A DNA stretch of 37,229 nucleotides from Prevotellaceae bacterium. GTDB lineage: Bacteria; Bacteroidota; Bacteroidia; Bacteroidales; Paludibacteraceae. Position 1 is the stretch's first letter. Each line of letters opens with the position of its first letter. The notes beneath the pieces are model-generated. The model saw only the letters and a list, made by a program, of their open reading frames with translations. It was not told where the DNA came from and searched no databases. The stretch lies in contig JACJXK010000023.1 in assembly GCA_020636675.1 (NCBI GenBank), forward strand, positions 1 through 37,229. The letters are read 5' to 3'. This document shows positions 7,963 to 16,885 of the stretch, one piece after another. Position numbers and translations under genes: made by a program.

Positions 7963-9210
7963 ATGGCAGCACAGATCTTCTTGATAGTGTTTACGGTTGT
8001 GGCTTATGCTTTCTTTTCGGGGATGGAGTTGGCTTATGCCTCTTCCAATAAACTGAGATTGGAGTTGGAGGCTCCTGATGGCCGTTTCGAAAGCAGGTCG
8101 CTGACTTATATCTATAGTCGTCAAGGTCTGTTCTTGTCTATGTTGTGGTTGTTGTCTTCGCTATCTTTTATCGTGTATCTGTTGTCTGCTTTCGTTTTCC
8201 TGTCTTCCCAGTTCCCGCATATTGACACGTGGCTTTTGATGTCGATGGGAGGGGTGGCTTCTTTGCTGTTGTTGACATTCGTTTCTGACGCTGCTTTGAG
8301 GCTGGTCTTTAGATTCAATCCAACTACGGTATTCCGCGTATTCTCGTTGCCATTGTCTGTTCTGACCTATCTCTTGAAGCCGATAATGGCTGCCTTTTAC
8401 AAACTATTGAAAAGTGTGGGGTTGAAAGACAGTGGCGTTTTTCATTTTAGCATTAACCGTATCTGTAGGGATAAGGAATATTCTGACTTATGTAGGTCAG
8501 AGATGTCCGAACAGGGGGATGATACAGATGAGGAAGTGCGTATGTTTCAGAATGCGTTGGACTTTTCGAATGTTAGGATAAAGGACTGTATTGTTCCGAG
8601 AACGGAGATCGCGGCTATTGACGTGGAGTCGTCCTTGGATGATTTGAAGTCCATGTTCGTTGACCTGAATTATTCCCGAATTTTGGTTTATAAAGACAAT
8701 ATAGATAACATCTTGGGTTATGTACATTCTTTGGATATGTTTGATAATCCTCATGAAATCAAAGATATGTTGAACCCTCTGCCTGTGGTGCGGGAAAATA
8801 TGCCAGCTAATAGGATGCTTCGTATTTTTTTGCAGCAACACAAAGGCATGGCCTTGGTGGTGGATGAGTTTGGAGGCACGGCGGGCATCGTGACCTTGGA
8901 AGATATCATGGAGGAAATCTTCGGAGAGATAGAGGACGAACATGACGAGGACGAGGCGTATGTCTCTAAAAAGATGGGGAAGAATGAGTATCTGTTGTCG
9001 GGAAGGTTGGAAATAGATGCGGTGAACGAATCTTATGGATTGCATCTTCCCGTTTCGGAGGAGTATACTACTATCGCAGGCTTGCTCTTACATGAAAATT
9101 ATATATTGCCGGACAAGGGAGATGAAGTCCTTGTGGGACGGTATGACTTTTCGATTATGAAGGTCTCTTATACCAGAATAGAGCTGGTTAGACTGAAGGT
9201 GAGGGAGTGA
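7963..9210 (+). CDS. CNNM/CorC-type membrane protein (DUF21, CBS pair, transporter-associated domain)
   Basis: A 415-residue member of the hemolysin-C/CorC superfamily, related to GldE of gliding flavobacteria. The N-terminal DUF21 part (about 1-150) has three to four membrane helices and the FFSGMELAYASSNKLRLE signature. Two CBS motifs follow (VPRTEIAAIDVESSLDDL, about 207-265, and the GMALVVDEFGGTAGIVTLED segment, about 283-318). A C-terminal CorC_HlyC domain (about 330-415) with YLLSGRLEIDAVN and TTIAGLLL ends the protein. Family members are implicated in magnesium/cobalt efflux, but substrate is not fixed by sequence. It sits 11 bases after lptC. A 216-base gap with a weak promoter follows. 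Confidence 0.88.
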   Translation: MAAQIFLIVFTVVAYAFFSGMELAYASSNKLRLELEAPDGRFESRSLTYIYSRQGLFLSMLWLLSSLSFIVYLLSAFVFLSSQFPHIDTWLLMSMGGVASLLLLTFVSDAALRLVFRFNPTTVFRVFSLPLSVLTYLLKPIMAAFYKLLKSVGLKDSGVFHFSINRICRDKEYSDLCRSEMSEQGDDTDEEVRMFQNALDFSNVRIKDCIVPRTEIAAIDVESSLDDLKSMFVDLNYSRILVYKDNIDNILGYVHSLDMFDNPHEIKDMLNPLPVVRENMPANRMLRIFLQQHKGMALVVDEFGGTAGIVTLEDIMEEIFGEIEDEHDEDEAYVSKKMGKNEYLLSGRLEIDAVNESYGLHLPVSEEYTTIAGLLLHENYILPDKGDEVLVGRYDFSIMKVSYTRIELVRLKVRE

Positions 9211-9370
9211 ACCGCTGTATCTGTTGCCTGTGCTCAGAAGGAAGAAAAGACACAAACTGCCGGGCATCAGAGAATGTGAATTCATGAAAAACAGAAACTA
9301 AATGGATTTGAAATGACGCTGGAATGTAAATTATTTGGACCAAAATGTTCATTTCGTCTGATAAATTTTA

Positions 9371-9378
9371 TATATTCG
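9371..9378 (+). promoter_or_regulatory. Weak -7 box ahead of the PpiD-like gene (TATATTCG)
   Basis: TATATTCG differs by one base from TAnnTTTG and lies 48 bases before the ATG at 9427. The 4-mer 19 bases further up (TTTC) is one base from TTTG. It makes a separate promoter for the isomerase gene plausible but not certain. Confidence 0.35.
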
Positions 9379-9426
9379 CAGCTCAATTTGTTGGACAATT
9401 AAAACAATAAATAACTTAACAAAATA

Positions 9427-11508
9427 ATGGCAGCATTAGAGAAAATTAGAAACAGGGCAGGTTTGCTTATCGGTGTGGTAGGTTTGGCCCTATTCGCTTT
9501 TATCATTGGTGATTTTCTGAATTCGGGAACAACCTATTTTGGAATGTCGAAGAATATAATTGGAGAGGTGGAAGGTTCTGAAATGACGATTACCGATTTT
9601 CAGGAAAAAACGGAAACTTTCCGCAATGTCGTTAAGATGCAATACAATCAGAATCCGGAAGATGGAGATGTGAGAGATGCCGTTTGGAATGAATTCGTCA
9701 TGTCTTCCATTCTGAAAGAAAAGTCTGCGGATTTAGGAGTTTCCGTTTCTGTTGATGAGATGAAGGAACTTACGGTGGGTGACAATACGCATCCGATGAT
9801 GGGTCAGATTCGTTTCCTTTTGGATGAGAATGGCCGATATGATAAGAGACGTTTGTCTGCTATATTGGCGAATAAGGACAAAAGCGATTATGCGAATTAT
9901 TATAATATGTGGATTTATTGGGAGTCTGAGTTGAAGAATAGGATGATGATGGACAAGTACCAAAGATTGCTTTGGGCTGCACTGTCTCCAACCAAGAAAA
10001 CAGTAGAAGCTGTCGCTTCTTATAATAACGCAGAAATGGATTTGGCAGTGGTCCGTAAGAACTATTATGAAATAGCTGATAGTACGATTTCCGTTTCTGA
10101 TGCAGAGCTGAAGGCTAAGTATGAAAAGATGAAGCCAATGCTGAAGACGGATGGTTATCGTTCATTGAAGGTGATTGTGTTTGACATCAATCCTTCTGAA
10201 AATGACTTCAAGGATGCTGAATTCGCTATAAATGATGCAAAATCTCAGTTGGATTCAATGAAGATGGAAGATGTTCCATTGTTTGTTTCTCAGACTTCTG
10301 ATTCTGAATATCCTTATGTGTCTTCTTTCGTTGCCGAAAATGAGGTGGATGCTGTATTCAAGGATTTCGCATTCTCTGCTGGTAAAGGTGCGGTGTCTGA
10401 CATGAAGTTGGATGGCCCTTTTTATAAAGTGGCAAGGGTGATGTCTGATGTTCAGATGAGACCGGATTCAGTAAAGACAAGCCGTATCATTGTGTTCAGA
10501 GGAAATAAGGAAGAATCGAAGAAGTTGGCAGACAGTTTGATGGCTGAGTTGAAGAAAGGTGCTGATTTTGGAGCTATGGTGAAGTCGTTCTCTCAGGACA
10601 ATAAGAATGTCATTGCAAATGGTGGTGATATGGGTTGGATGAAAGAGGGAATGTCTGGTATGGACGAGTTTGATGAAGCTGTGTTTACTGCAAATGTAGA
10701 CCAAATTGTTTCAGTACCAGTTCAGGAAGGTTTCTTCTTGATGAAAATCACAGAAAGGACAAAATCAGTTAAGAAGGTGAAACTGGCTGTTGTGGCTAAT
10801 AAGGTAGAACCAAGTACGGATACTTACCGTAACGTATACGACAAGGCAAAACAGTTCATATTGGCAAACAGAACTTTGGCGGAGTTCGAAGAGTCTGCAA
10901 AGAAGGAAGGTTTGGCTGTGATGCCATTGGATCGTCTAGGACAGAACCAGTCTAAGGTTTATGTATTGGATCAGCCAAGAGAAATGATAAAATGGGCTTG
11001 GGAACAGGATAATATAGGTGAGGTTTCTGAAAAGGTATTCGAAATTCCTGGTAAATGTGTGGTTGCTGCAGTCTCAGAAGTTGTTGAGAAAGGATATATC
11101 CCAATGGCGCAGGTAAAGGCTCAGCTGGAGTCTGATGTGAGAAAGGACAAAAAAGCGGAAATTCTCATGAAGGATTTGGCAGGGAAAACGGATCTTGCTG
11201 CTGTAGGAACTGTAGATACTGCAACAAATGTTAAGTTCTTGGATATGTCTATTGCTAAGGTAGGCAATGAGCCTGCAATCTTAGGTGCAGCTTATAAAAT
11301 AGCTGTAGATGCAGTGTCTGCTCCTATTAAGGGCAATGCGGGTGTCTACTTGTTCAGGGTTTTGGCTAAGAGAAGCGCAGCTCCGATGCCGTTAGATGCT
11401 TTGATGGCAGCTCAGAAAGCAGAGGTACAAAGCATGGTAAATAGAAGTATGTATCAAGTGTTGATGGATAATTCAAACATTGAAGATAACAGATACAATT
11501 TCTATTGA
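9427..11508 (+). CDS. Membrane-anchored peptidyl-prolyl isomerase (PpiD/SurA-like)
   Basis: A 693-residue protein with a single N-terminal membrane helix (GLLIGVVGLALFAFIIGDFL) preceded by a positive cytoplasmic tip, so the body faces the periplasm. It has a SurA_N-like helical chaperone region (about 45-230) and a parvulin (rotamase) domain around residues 344-440, with TSRIIVF, ADFGAMVKSFSQD, GGDMGWMKEGMS and QEGFFLMKITER. A second, more divergent isomerase-like region may follow. It is predicted to help fold outer-membrane proteins as they emerge from Sec. The organisation and length match PpiD-type proteins in Bacteroidota, which lie downstream of lptC and the CNNM gene. Confidence 0.88.
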   Translation: MAALEKIRNRAGLLIGVVGLALFAFIIGDFLNSGTTYFGMSKNIIGEVEGSEMTITDFQEKTETFRNVVKMQYNQNPEDGDVRDAVWNEFVMSSILKEKSADLGVSVSVDEMKELTVGDNTHPMMGQIRFLLDENGRYDKRRLSAILANKDKSDYANYYNMWIYWESELKNRMMMDKYQRLLWAALSPTKKTVEAVASYNNAEMDLAVVRKNYYEIADSTISVSDAELKAKYEKMKPMLKTDGYRSLKVIVFDINPSENDFKDAEFAINDAKSQLDSMKMEDVPLFVSQTSDSEYPYVSSFVAENEVDAVFKDFAFSAGKGAVSDMKLDGPFYKVARVMSDVQMRPDSVKTSRIIVFRGNKEESKKLADSLMAELKKGADFGAMVKSFSQDNKNVIANGGDMGWMKEGMSGMDEFDEAVFTANVDQIVSVPVQEGFFLMKITERTKSVKKVKLAVVANKVEPSTDTYRNVYDKAKQFILANRTLAEFEESAKKEGLAVMPLDRLGQNQSKVYVLDQPREMIKWAWEQDNIGEVSEKVFEIPGKCVVAAVSEVVEKGYIPMAQVKAQLESDVRKDKKAEILMKDLAGKTDLAAVGTVDTATNVKFLDMSIAKVGNEPAILGAAYKIAVDAVSAPIKGNAGVYLFRVLAKRSAAPMPLDALMAAQKAEVQSMVNRSMYQVLMDNSNIEDNRYNFY

Positions 11509-11552
11509 TTCATTTGATATTCAAACCACCATATTAGAGAGGTGGAGATAAG

Positions 11553-11599
11553 ACAAAGTTCACGAAGATATCCGAATGGTTTTTCTTTGTGAACTTTGT
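11553..11599 (+). terminator. Inverted repeat after the isomerase gene, possible terminator
   Basis: Arms ACAAAGTTCAC (11553-11563) and GTGAACTTTGT (11589-11599) pair perfectly over 11 bases with a 25-base loop, 44 bases past the stop codon. No U-tract follows directly, although a run of T lies about 14 bases on. It could terminate or stabilise the 3' end. Confidence 0.4.
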
Positions 11600-11707
11600 T
11601 CGTTTGGAAATGTTTCTTTTTTTTCGTAGACGATTTCTCCTATTGTCGTTAATGGTAGGACGGAATCTTTATTCGAAGGTTATAAATTGATTATAGAAAA
11701 TTGCGAG

Positions 11708-12733
11708 ATGGAAAAGGTGAAGTTATTGGGAATGACCTTGACGGAGTTGAAGACACTGACGAAGGAGATGGGACTTCCTTCTTTTACGGCAAAGCAGATG
11801 GCCGATTGGCTTTACAAAAAGCGCGTGACCACAATAGAGGATATGACGAATTTGTCGATGGCCAACCGCTCTAAGTTGGAGTCGGCTTGTGAGGTGGGTA
11901 TTGTATCTCCCGAGCGAGTTCAAGAGTCGGAAGACGGAACGAAAAAATATCTTTTCAAAACAAACGATAGTTATATAGAGACTGTTTTTATTCCGGAGGC
12001 GGATAGGGCTACGCTTTGTGTCTCAACCCAAATAGGATGCAAAATGAACTGCCTCTTCTGTATGACGGGGAAACAGGGGTTTTCTGGTGATCTGACGGCT
12101 GCTGACATTCTAAATCAGATGCAGGCTATCCCAGAGTATGATAGGCTGACAAATGTTGTTTTCATGGGGATGGGTGAGCCTATGGACAATGTGGATGCGG
12201 TTCTGAAATCGTTGGAGATAATGACATCCGATTATGGTTATGCTTGGAGCCCGAAACGAGTGACGGTGTCCACTGTCGGACTGATACCGGGGTTGAGACG
12301 TTTTTTGGCGGAGAGCGGCTGCCATTTGGCTGTCAGCCTGCATAATCCGATAGCAGAAGAGCGACGCTCTATCATGCCGGTCCAGAAGGCCTATCCGATA
12401 GAGTCTGTATTGGAGGAGATAAAAAAATATGATTTCACACATCAGCGCAGGGTGTCGTTTGAATATACGATGTTTAAAGGGGTGAATGACCGTCCTGTCC
12501 ATGTGAAGGCTTTGGTCAAACTGCTCGCCGGATTGGAGTGTAGGGTGAATCTGATACGCTTCCATGCCGTACCTGAAGTTCCTTTGGAGGGGTCTCCGAT
12601 GGAGGATATGGAACGCTTCCGTGACGACCTGTTGCGCCATGGCATAGTGACGACGATAAGGAAATCTCGTGGGGAGGATATTTTCGCGGCTTGTGGTCTG
12701 CTCTCTAGTAAGCATGCAGATGAAAATAGGTGA
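11708..12733 (+). CDS. rlmN: 23S rRNA (A2503-C2)/tRNA (A37) methyltransferase
   Basis: A radical-SAM enzyme that methylates the C2 position of adenine 2503 in 23S rRNA (and A37 in some tRNAs). The CxxxCxxC cluster motif is CKMNCLFC, with Cys111, Cys115 and Cys118 counted from the ATG at 11708. GMGEPMDN (155-162), the SAM-binding GLIPGL region and the C-terminal RGEDIFAACG with Cys329, which carries the transient methyl group, are all intact. The 341-residue length is typical. The open frame reaches further, to a TTG at 11687, but the ATG gives a family-like N-terminus (MEKVKLLGMTLTEL). It is followed closely by the DUF4837 lipoprotein gene. Confidence 0.97.
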   Translation: MEKVKLLGMTLTELKTLTKEMGLPSFTAKQMADWLYKKRVTTIEDMTNLSMANRSKLESACEVGIVSPERVQESEDGTKKYLFKTNDSYIETVFIPEADRATLCVSTQIGCKMNCLFCMTGKQGFSGDLTAADILNQMQAIPEYDRLTNVVFMGMGEPMDNVDAVLKSLEIMTSDYGYAWSPKRVTVSTVGLIPGLRRFLAESGCHLAVSLHNPIAEERRSIMPVQKAYPIESVLEEIKKYDFTHQRRVSFEYTMFKGVNDRPVHVKALVKLLAGLECRVNLIRFHAVPEVPLEGSPMEDMERFRDDLLRHGIVTTIRKSRGEDIFAACGLLSSKHADENR

Positions 12734-12760
12734 AGTTTGTAACATATAAATATATAATAT

Positions 12761-13780
12761 ATGAATGCTGTTTTTTTGAAGTTGAAATGTCTTTTGTTGA
12801 TAGGAGTTGTCTCTTTCTCCCTCTTTTCTTGCGGAGGAGGAAATGGGGGGGGGGCTTCCTCCGTCTTGCTGCCTTCTGTCACAGGTGCCGCCTTTGATGT
12901 GCTTGTCGTTGGCAAACAGTCTTATTGGAAGGATACGGTGGGTCATGCCTTGTTCAACATATTGAATGAGGATATGCCGGGTTTTTTCCAGTCGGAGCCT
13001 ATGTTTAATATCATCTATCTGAATGAAAATGATTTTTCCGGAATCATGCGACCTGTGCGTAATATTATCTTCTTTGAAATAGTAGACTCCGTCTATACGC
13101 AAGGAAAAATCTCTTATTTAAAGGATAAATGGTCTGCACCGCAAGCGATAGTCAGAATAACGGCACCGAACGAAGATGAGTTTTTGAAGGTGCTGTCGGA
13201 AAAAAAAGACGAGATGATTTCCTATCTAGTAGATGCGGAGCGTAAACGTACGGTCTCCTTTTTCTCTAAATATTCGAATAGGGAAGTCTCTTTGAAGTTG
13301 AAAAAGGCGTTGGATGTGGATATGGTTATCCCTAGTCATCTTGATAAGTATAGAATTGAGAAGGATTTTATGTGGATAACGAATGGCAATATTGATCTTA
13401 CGCAAAACATAGTGGTGTATAGTTATCCGTATAATGGCAAGGAGGACTTTTTGTTGAAGAATATATTGTCAAAACGCGACTCGGTGATGAAACGGTATGT
13501 CGGAGGTCCTACGGAGGGCTCTTATATGACGACGGAATATAGATATGAGCCCTCTTATAAGGAGCTGATAGACGACAAAGGCCGATATGTGGTAGAGGTT
13601 CGTGGACTATGGAGGGTGGAAGGAAACATCATGGGTGGTCCTTTCGTCAGTCGTTCATACTATGACGAACATCGAGGAAGAATGGTTACCACGGAGACCT
13701 ATCTGTATGGCCCGTCCAAGAAGAAGAGGAATACGATGCGTCAGCTGGAGTCTATGATTCGGACGGTTCAGTTTGATTGA
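12761..13780 (+). CDS. DUF4837-type lipoprotein with an internal G10 tract
   Basis: A 339-residue lipoprotein. The signal peptide ends in the lipobox FSLFSC (Cys24), followed by a Gly/Ser-rich linker (GGGNGGGASS). The mature part has FDVLVVGKQSYW, repeated NEN/NED segments, and the C-terminal RYVVEVRGLWRVEGN and MGGPFVSRS elements typical of DUF4837, a Bacteroidota-only family with no assigned function that I know of. The codons of the linker contain an uninterrupted run of ten G (12845-12854), right after the lipidated Cys, so a slip would shift the frame of nearly the whole protein. It follows rlmN by 27 bases and may share its transcript. Confidence 0.85.
   Translation: MNAVFLKLKCLLLIGVVSFSLFSCGGGNGGGASSVLLPSVTGAAFDVLVVGKQSYWKDTVGHALFNILNEDMPGFFQSEPMFNIIYLNENDFSGIMRPVRNIIFFEIVDSVYTQGKISYLKDKWSAPQAIVRITAPNEDEFLKVLSEKKDEMISYLVDAERKRTVSFFSKYSNREVSLKLKKALDVDMVIPSHLDKYRIEKDFMWITNGNIDLTQNIVVYSYPYNGKEDFLLKNILSKRDSVMKRYVGGPTEGSYMTTEYRYEPSYKELIDDKGRYVVEVRGLWRVEGNIMGGPFVSRSYYDEHRGRMVTTETYLYGPSKKKRNTMRQLESMIRTVQFD
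12845..12854 (+). repeat. Homopolymeric G10 tract in the DUF4837 lipoprotein
   Basis: Ten consecutive G in the linker codons AAT GGG GGG GGG GCT. The frame is intact at this length. It is the longest G run in the window and lies in a surface-lipoprotein gene. Confidence 0.9.
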
Positions 13781-13871
13781 TGTACAACTGTTGTGATGGA
13801 TTTTATTGACATTTTGTCATTTCGGATTTCTCATCCCTGTGACAATAATGGTGTATTTGATAAAAAAATGC

Positions 13872-13879
13872 TACTTTTG
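13872..13879 (+). promoter_or_regulatory. Promoter -7 box of the pdxA transcript (TACTTTTG)
   Basis: TACTTTTG matches TAnnTTTG, 36 bases before the pdxA ATG. A TTTG occurs only 12 bases upstream, closer than the usual 19, so the -33 element is not convincing. Confidence 0.5.
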
Positions 13880-13914
13880 TAAAATAGGTAGAAACAAGAA
13901 AAATATTGATATAT

Positions 13915-14982
13915 ATGGAAGATTATAAGATAAAGGTTGGAATAACACAGGGAGATATAAATGGAATAGGATATGAGGTTATCATCAAAACATTGATGGA
14001 TCCTCGAATTAATGATTTCTGTGTTCCTATTGTCTATGGTTCGTCTAAGATTGCGGCTTATCATCGTAAGGCGTTGAATATAGAGAACTTTAACTTGAAT
14101 GTGATAACAGAGGCTACCGACGCAAATTCGAAGCGTTCCAATATCATTAACTGTGTGAGCGATGATGTGAAGGTAGAGTTGTCCAAGTCTACGGAAGAGG
14201 CAGGAGAGGCAGCTTTCCTTGCTTTGGAACGTGCCACTCAGGATCTTAGGGACGGGCTGATAGATGTGTTGGTGACGGCTCCGATTAATAAGAAAAATAT
14301 CCATTCGGAGAAATTTCATTTTCCTGGACATACGGAGTATTTGGAAGAGAAGTTCGGTAATGGAGAAAAGGGCTTGATGCTCATGGTCAATGATGTGTTG
14401 AAGGTGGCGGTGGTTACCGGACATGTGCCGTTGAAACAGGTCTCTTCTTATATAACTATCGATAACATCATGAGCAAGCTGGTTAAACTGAACCAGACGT
14501 TGATCAAGGATTTCAATATAGTAAGGCCTCGCATCGCCGTGTTGGGCCTGAACCCGCATGCGGGAGATAAAGGCCTGTTGGGACAAGAGGAGGAAGAGGT
14601 GATTATCCCTGCTATCTCGAAGGCGATGGATAAAGGCATCATGTGCTTCGGGCCATATCCTGCAGATGGATTCTTCGGTGCGGGCAGCTTTTCGAATTTC
14701 GATGCGGTTCTGGCCATGTACCATGATCAGGGCTTGGCTCCGTTCAAATGTATAGCGATGGAGAGCGGTGTCAATTATACGGCAGGATTGCCTATTATCC
14801 GTACATCTCCGGCTCATGGCACGGCCTATGATAAGGCTGGAATAGGAAAGGCGTCTGAGGAGTCGTTCCGGGAGTCATTATATCTGGCTTGCGATATCTA
14901 CAATTGTCGGAAGAAACATACTGATATGACAAAAAATCCTCTGAAAAAGCAGGATGTGGAGATTAGCGGTGTGGTTGAGTAA
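13915..14982 (+). CDS. pdxA: 4-hydroxythreonine-4-phosphate dehydrogenase
   Basis: Oxidises 4-phosphohydroxy-L-threonine with NAD+ in the DXP-dependent route to pyridoxal phosphate. Motifs seen: N-terminal GITQGDINGIGYE, VTAPINKKNI (120-129), FPGHTEYL (136-143), GLNPHAGDKGLLGQEE (211-226) and MYHDQGLAPFK (268-278). Metal ligands expected by homology are His170, His215 and His270. The 355-residue length is normal. The ATG at 13915 is preferred over a TTG three codons upstream. Two genes on, lptE and secG follow, an arrangement I associate with Bacteroidota genomes. A 102-base gap then leads to the sigma-54 activator. Confidence 0.96.
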   Translation: MEDYKIKVGITQGDINGIGYEVIIKTLMDPRINDFCVPIVYGSSKIAAYHRKALNIENFNLNVITEATDANSKRSNIINCVSDDVKVELSKSTEEAGEAAFLALERATQDLRDGLIDVLVTAPINKKNIHSEKFHFPGHTEYLEEKFGNGEKGLMLMVNDVLKVAVVTGHVPLKQVSSYITIDNIMSKLVKLNQTLIKDFNIVRPRIAVLGLNPHAGDKGLLGQEEEEVIIPAISKAMDKGIMCFGPYPADGFFGAGSFSNFDAVLAMYHDQGLAPFKCIAMESGVNYTAGLPIIRTSPAHGTAYDKAGIGKASEESFRESLYLACDIYNCRKKHTDMTKNPLKKQDVEISGVVE

Positions 14983-15072
14983 TGAACTGTGTTTCCCATC
15001 CCCTTCATTGAAGGTGGGTGTGTTGCAGACATTCTATTTTTTACGTTTGAGCTTTTCTTTTTTAATACATTG

Positions 15073-15079
15073 GAGGTGT
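15073..15079 (+). promoter_or_regulatory. Unusually strong Shine-Dalgarno site (GGAGGTG)
   Basis: GGAGGTG lies six to eight bases before the ATG at 15085. Bacteroidota genes usually lack such a site and none of the neighbouring starts has one of this strength, so it may set the activator's translation apart from its neighbours. Confidence 0.5.
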
Positions 15080-15084
15080 AGATA

Positions 15085-16347
15085 ATGATAAACACTGAAC
15101 TGCAACAGGTAAAGCAGCGGTTTGGAATCATTGGTTCCGAGCCTTCCCTGGATCGTGCTATTGATGTGGCGGTGCAAGTCGCGTCGACGGATCTTTCGGT
15201 GTTGATTACAGGTGAGAGTGGTGTCGGAAAGGAAAAATTTCCTCAAATCATCCATCAATATAGTTCCCGTAAGCATGGTCAGTACATAGCGGTAAACTGC
15301 GGAGCCATTCCGGAAGGAACGATAGACTCCGAACTCTTCGGCCATGAGAAGGGCTCCTTTACCGGAGCCGTTTCTGACAGAAAGGGATATTTTGAGGTGG
15401 CGGATAAGGGGACTATATTTTTGGATGAGGTGGGCGAACTGCCTCTTACCACGCAAGTCCGGTTGCTCCGTGTATTGGAGGCGGGTGAGTTCATCAAGGT
15501 GGGCTCTTCGAAAGTGCAAAAGACGGATGTACGGGTGGTCGCGGCTACCAATCTGGATATGCCGAAGGCTATTGCTGAAGGCCGGTTCCGTGAAGATTTG
15601 TTTTATCGTTTAAATTCGGTTCCGATAGCCATTCCTCCTTTGAGAGATAGAGGTAATGACATTGCGCTGTTGTTTAGAAAGTTCGCCAATGATTTTGCGG
15701 ATAAGTACCGTATGCCGTCTGTTAAGTTGACACAAGAGGCTATGCAGGTGCTTTTGGGGTATCCATGGCCAGGCAATGTGCGTCAACTGAAAAACATAAC
15801 GGAGCAAATCTCTGTTCTTGAACAGAATCGGGACATTTCGAAGGAGACGCTCCTCCGTTATTTGCCGGTGGTCTCTTCTGTGGAGCGGCTTCCCGTTTTT
15901 GTGGGAGGTGCCTCTGCTCATGGCGACAAGTCCTTCAATAGTGAACGGGAAATCTTATATCAGGTCTTGTTCGATATGAAGAAGGATATGAATGATTTGA
16001 AGAAGCTGGTGCATAATATCATGGGCAAGGGAAGTATGGATGTCAGTTCGATGCCGACTGCCGAGACCGTGCAGAACGTATATCAGAACGATGATCTGTC
16101 TGCGATAGTTCAACAGACTCAGCATCAGCAGCCGCAGTCGCAATCGCCGTTGAAAATGAGTGGACAGAAGGATATTCAGGATACGGAAGAGTATATAGAA
16201 GAAAGCTTCTCCTTGGAGGATGTGGAGAAGGATATGATAAGGAAGGCTTTGGAGCGACATAACAACCGTAGGAAGTATGCGGCTCAGGACCTTAAGATTT
16301 CGGAACGTACACTTTATCGGAAAATAAAGGAGTACGGATTGGAATGA
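15085..16347 (+). CDS. Sigma-54-dependent transcriptional activator without receiver domain
   Basis: An AAA+ bacterial enhancer-binding protein of 420 residues. The N-terminus enters directly into the ATPase, so there is no receiver, PAS or GAF sensor. Walker A is GESGVGKE (43-50), the sigma-54 contact loop is GSFTGA (90-95, Ser in place of the usual Ala), and Walker B is IFLDEVGE (111-118). Arginine-finger region REDLFYRLN and sensor II WPGNVRQLKN follow. A Gln/Ser-rich linker (about 345-365) leads to a C-terminal Fis-type helix-turn-helix (RRKYAAQDLKISERTLYRKI). Its targets are unknown, and activity is presumably set by expression or a partner. lptE, TPR and secG genes follow closely. Confidence 0.92.
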   Translation: MINTELQQVKQRFGIIGSEPSLDRAIDVAVQVASTDLSVLITGESGVGKEKFPQIIHQYSSRKHGQYIAVNCGAIPEGTIDSELFGHEKGSFTGAVSDRKGYFEVADKGTIFLDEVGELPLTTQVRLLRVLEAGEFIKVGSSKVQKTDVRVVAATNLDMPKAIAEGRFREDLFYRLNSVPIAIPPLRDRGNDIALLFRKFANDFADKYRMPSVKLTQEAMQVLLGYPWPGNVRQLKNITEQISVLEQNRDISKETLLRYLPVVSSVERLPVFVGGASAHGDKSFNSEREILYQVLFDMKKDMNDLKKLVHNIMGKGSMDVSSMPTAETVQNVYQNDDLSAIVQQTQHQQPQSQSPLKMSGQKDIQDTEEYIEESFSLEDVEKDMIRKALERHNNRRKYAAQDLKISERTLYRKIKEYGLE

Positions 16348-16374
16348 CGGAGATTGATCAGAAACAGAATGTAG

Positions 16375-16884
16375 ATGAAAAGATATATTGCATTTTTTAT
16401 GACATTGTTGATGGTGGGGCTTTCGTCTTGCCTAGTCTCGTATAAATTGAACGGATCTTCCATTGATTATACGAAGATAAAAACCATCTCGATAGCGGAA
16501 TTCCCCAACCAGGCACCATTGGTTTATCCTACGTTGTCTGCCGAGTTTACGGAGGCGTTGCGTGATGAATACTCCCAGAAGACGAGGCTTACGTTTGTCC
16601 CTAATGATGGTGATTTGCAGATAGAGGGTGCTATCGTGGGTTATGATATTAGTTCCATGTCGGTCAGCACTTCGGGCGAGTCCATGGATACGAAACTTCA
16701 GATGACGGTTAGTGTGAGGTTTACTAACAAAGTCAACCCTTCTGAAAGCTTCGAGGAACGTTTCTCGGCCTATCAGGTCTTCTCGAATGCAAGCACAATC
16801 AACCAGGTTCAGGATGAGTTGAATAGACTGATCATGGACGATATAATCAACCAGATATTTAACCGTACGGTTGCCAATTGGTAA
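16375..16884 (+). CDS. lptE: LPS-assembly lipoprotein LptE-like
   Basis: A 169-residue lipoprotein that should plug the LptD barrel in the outer membrane and help place LPS at the surface. Signal peptide with lipobox LSSC (Cys19), then YKLNGSSIDY, KTISIAEFPNQAP, TEALRDEYSQ, GAIVGYD and the C-terminal INQIFNRTVANW, as in Bacteroidota LptE. It lies 27 bases after the sigma-54 activator and one base before the next start codon. Together with lptC, about 9 kb upstream, two components of the LPS-transport machine lie in this window. The match is to the family pattern, with low residue identity to enterobacterial LptE expected. Confidence 0.85.
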   Translation: MKRYIAFFMTLLMVGLSSCLVSYKLNGSSIDYTKIKTISIAEFPNQAPLVYPTLSAEFTEALRDEYSQKTRLTFVPNDGDLQIEGAIVGYDISSMSVSTSGESMDTKLQMTVSVRFTNKVNPSESFEERFSAYQVFSNASTINQVQDELNRLIMDDIINQIFNRTVANW

Positions 16885-16885
16885 G

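Noticed and set aside
12110..13102. 330-codon minus-strand frame across rlmN and the DUF4837 gene
   Set aside because: It crosses two solid plus-strand genes, and its His/Arg/Gln-rich product has no domain pattern.
13831..14817. 328-codon minus-strand frame antisense to pdxA
   Set aside because: It is the complement of the well-supported pdxA frame, with His/Arg/Ile-rich shadow composition and no signature of its own.
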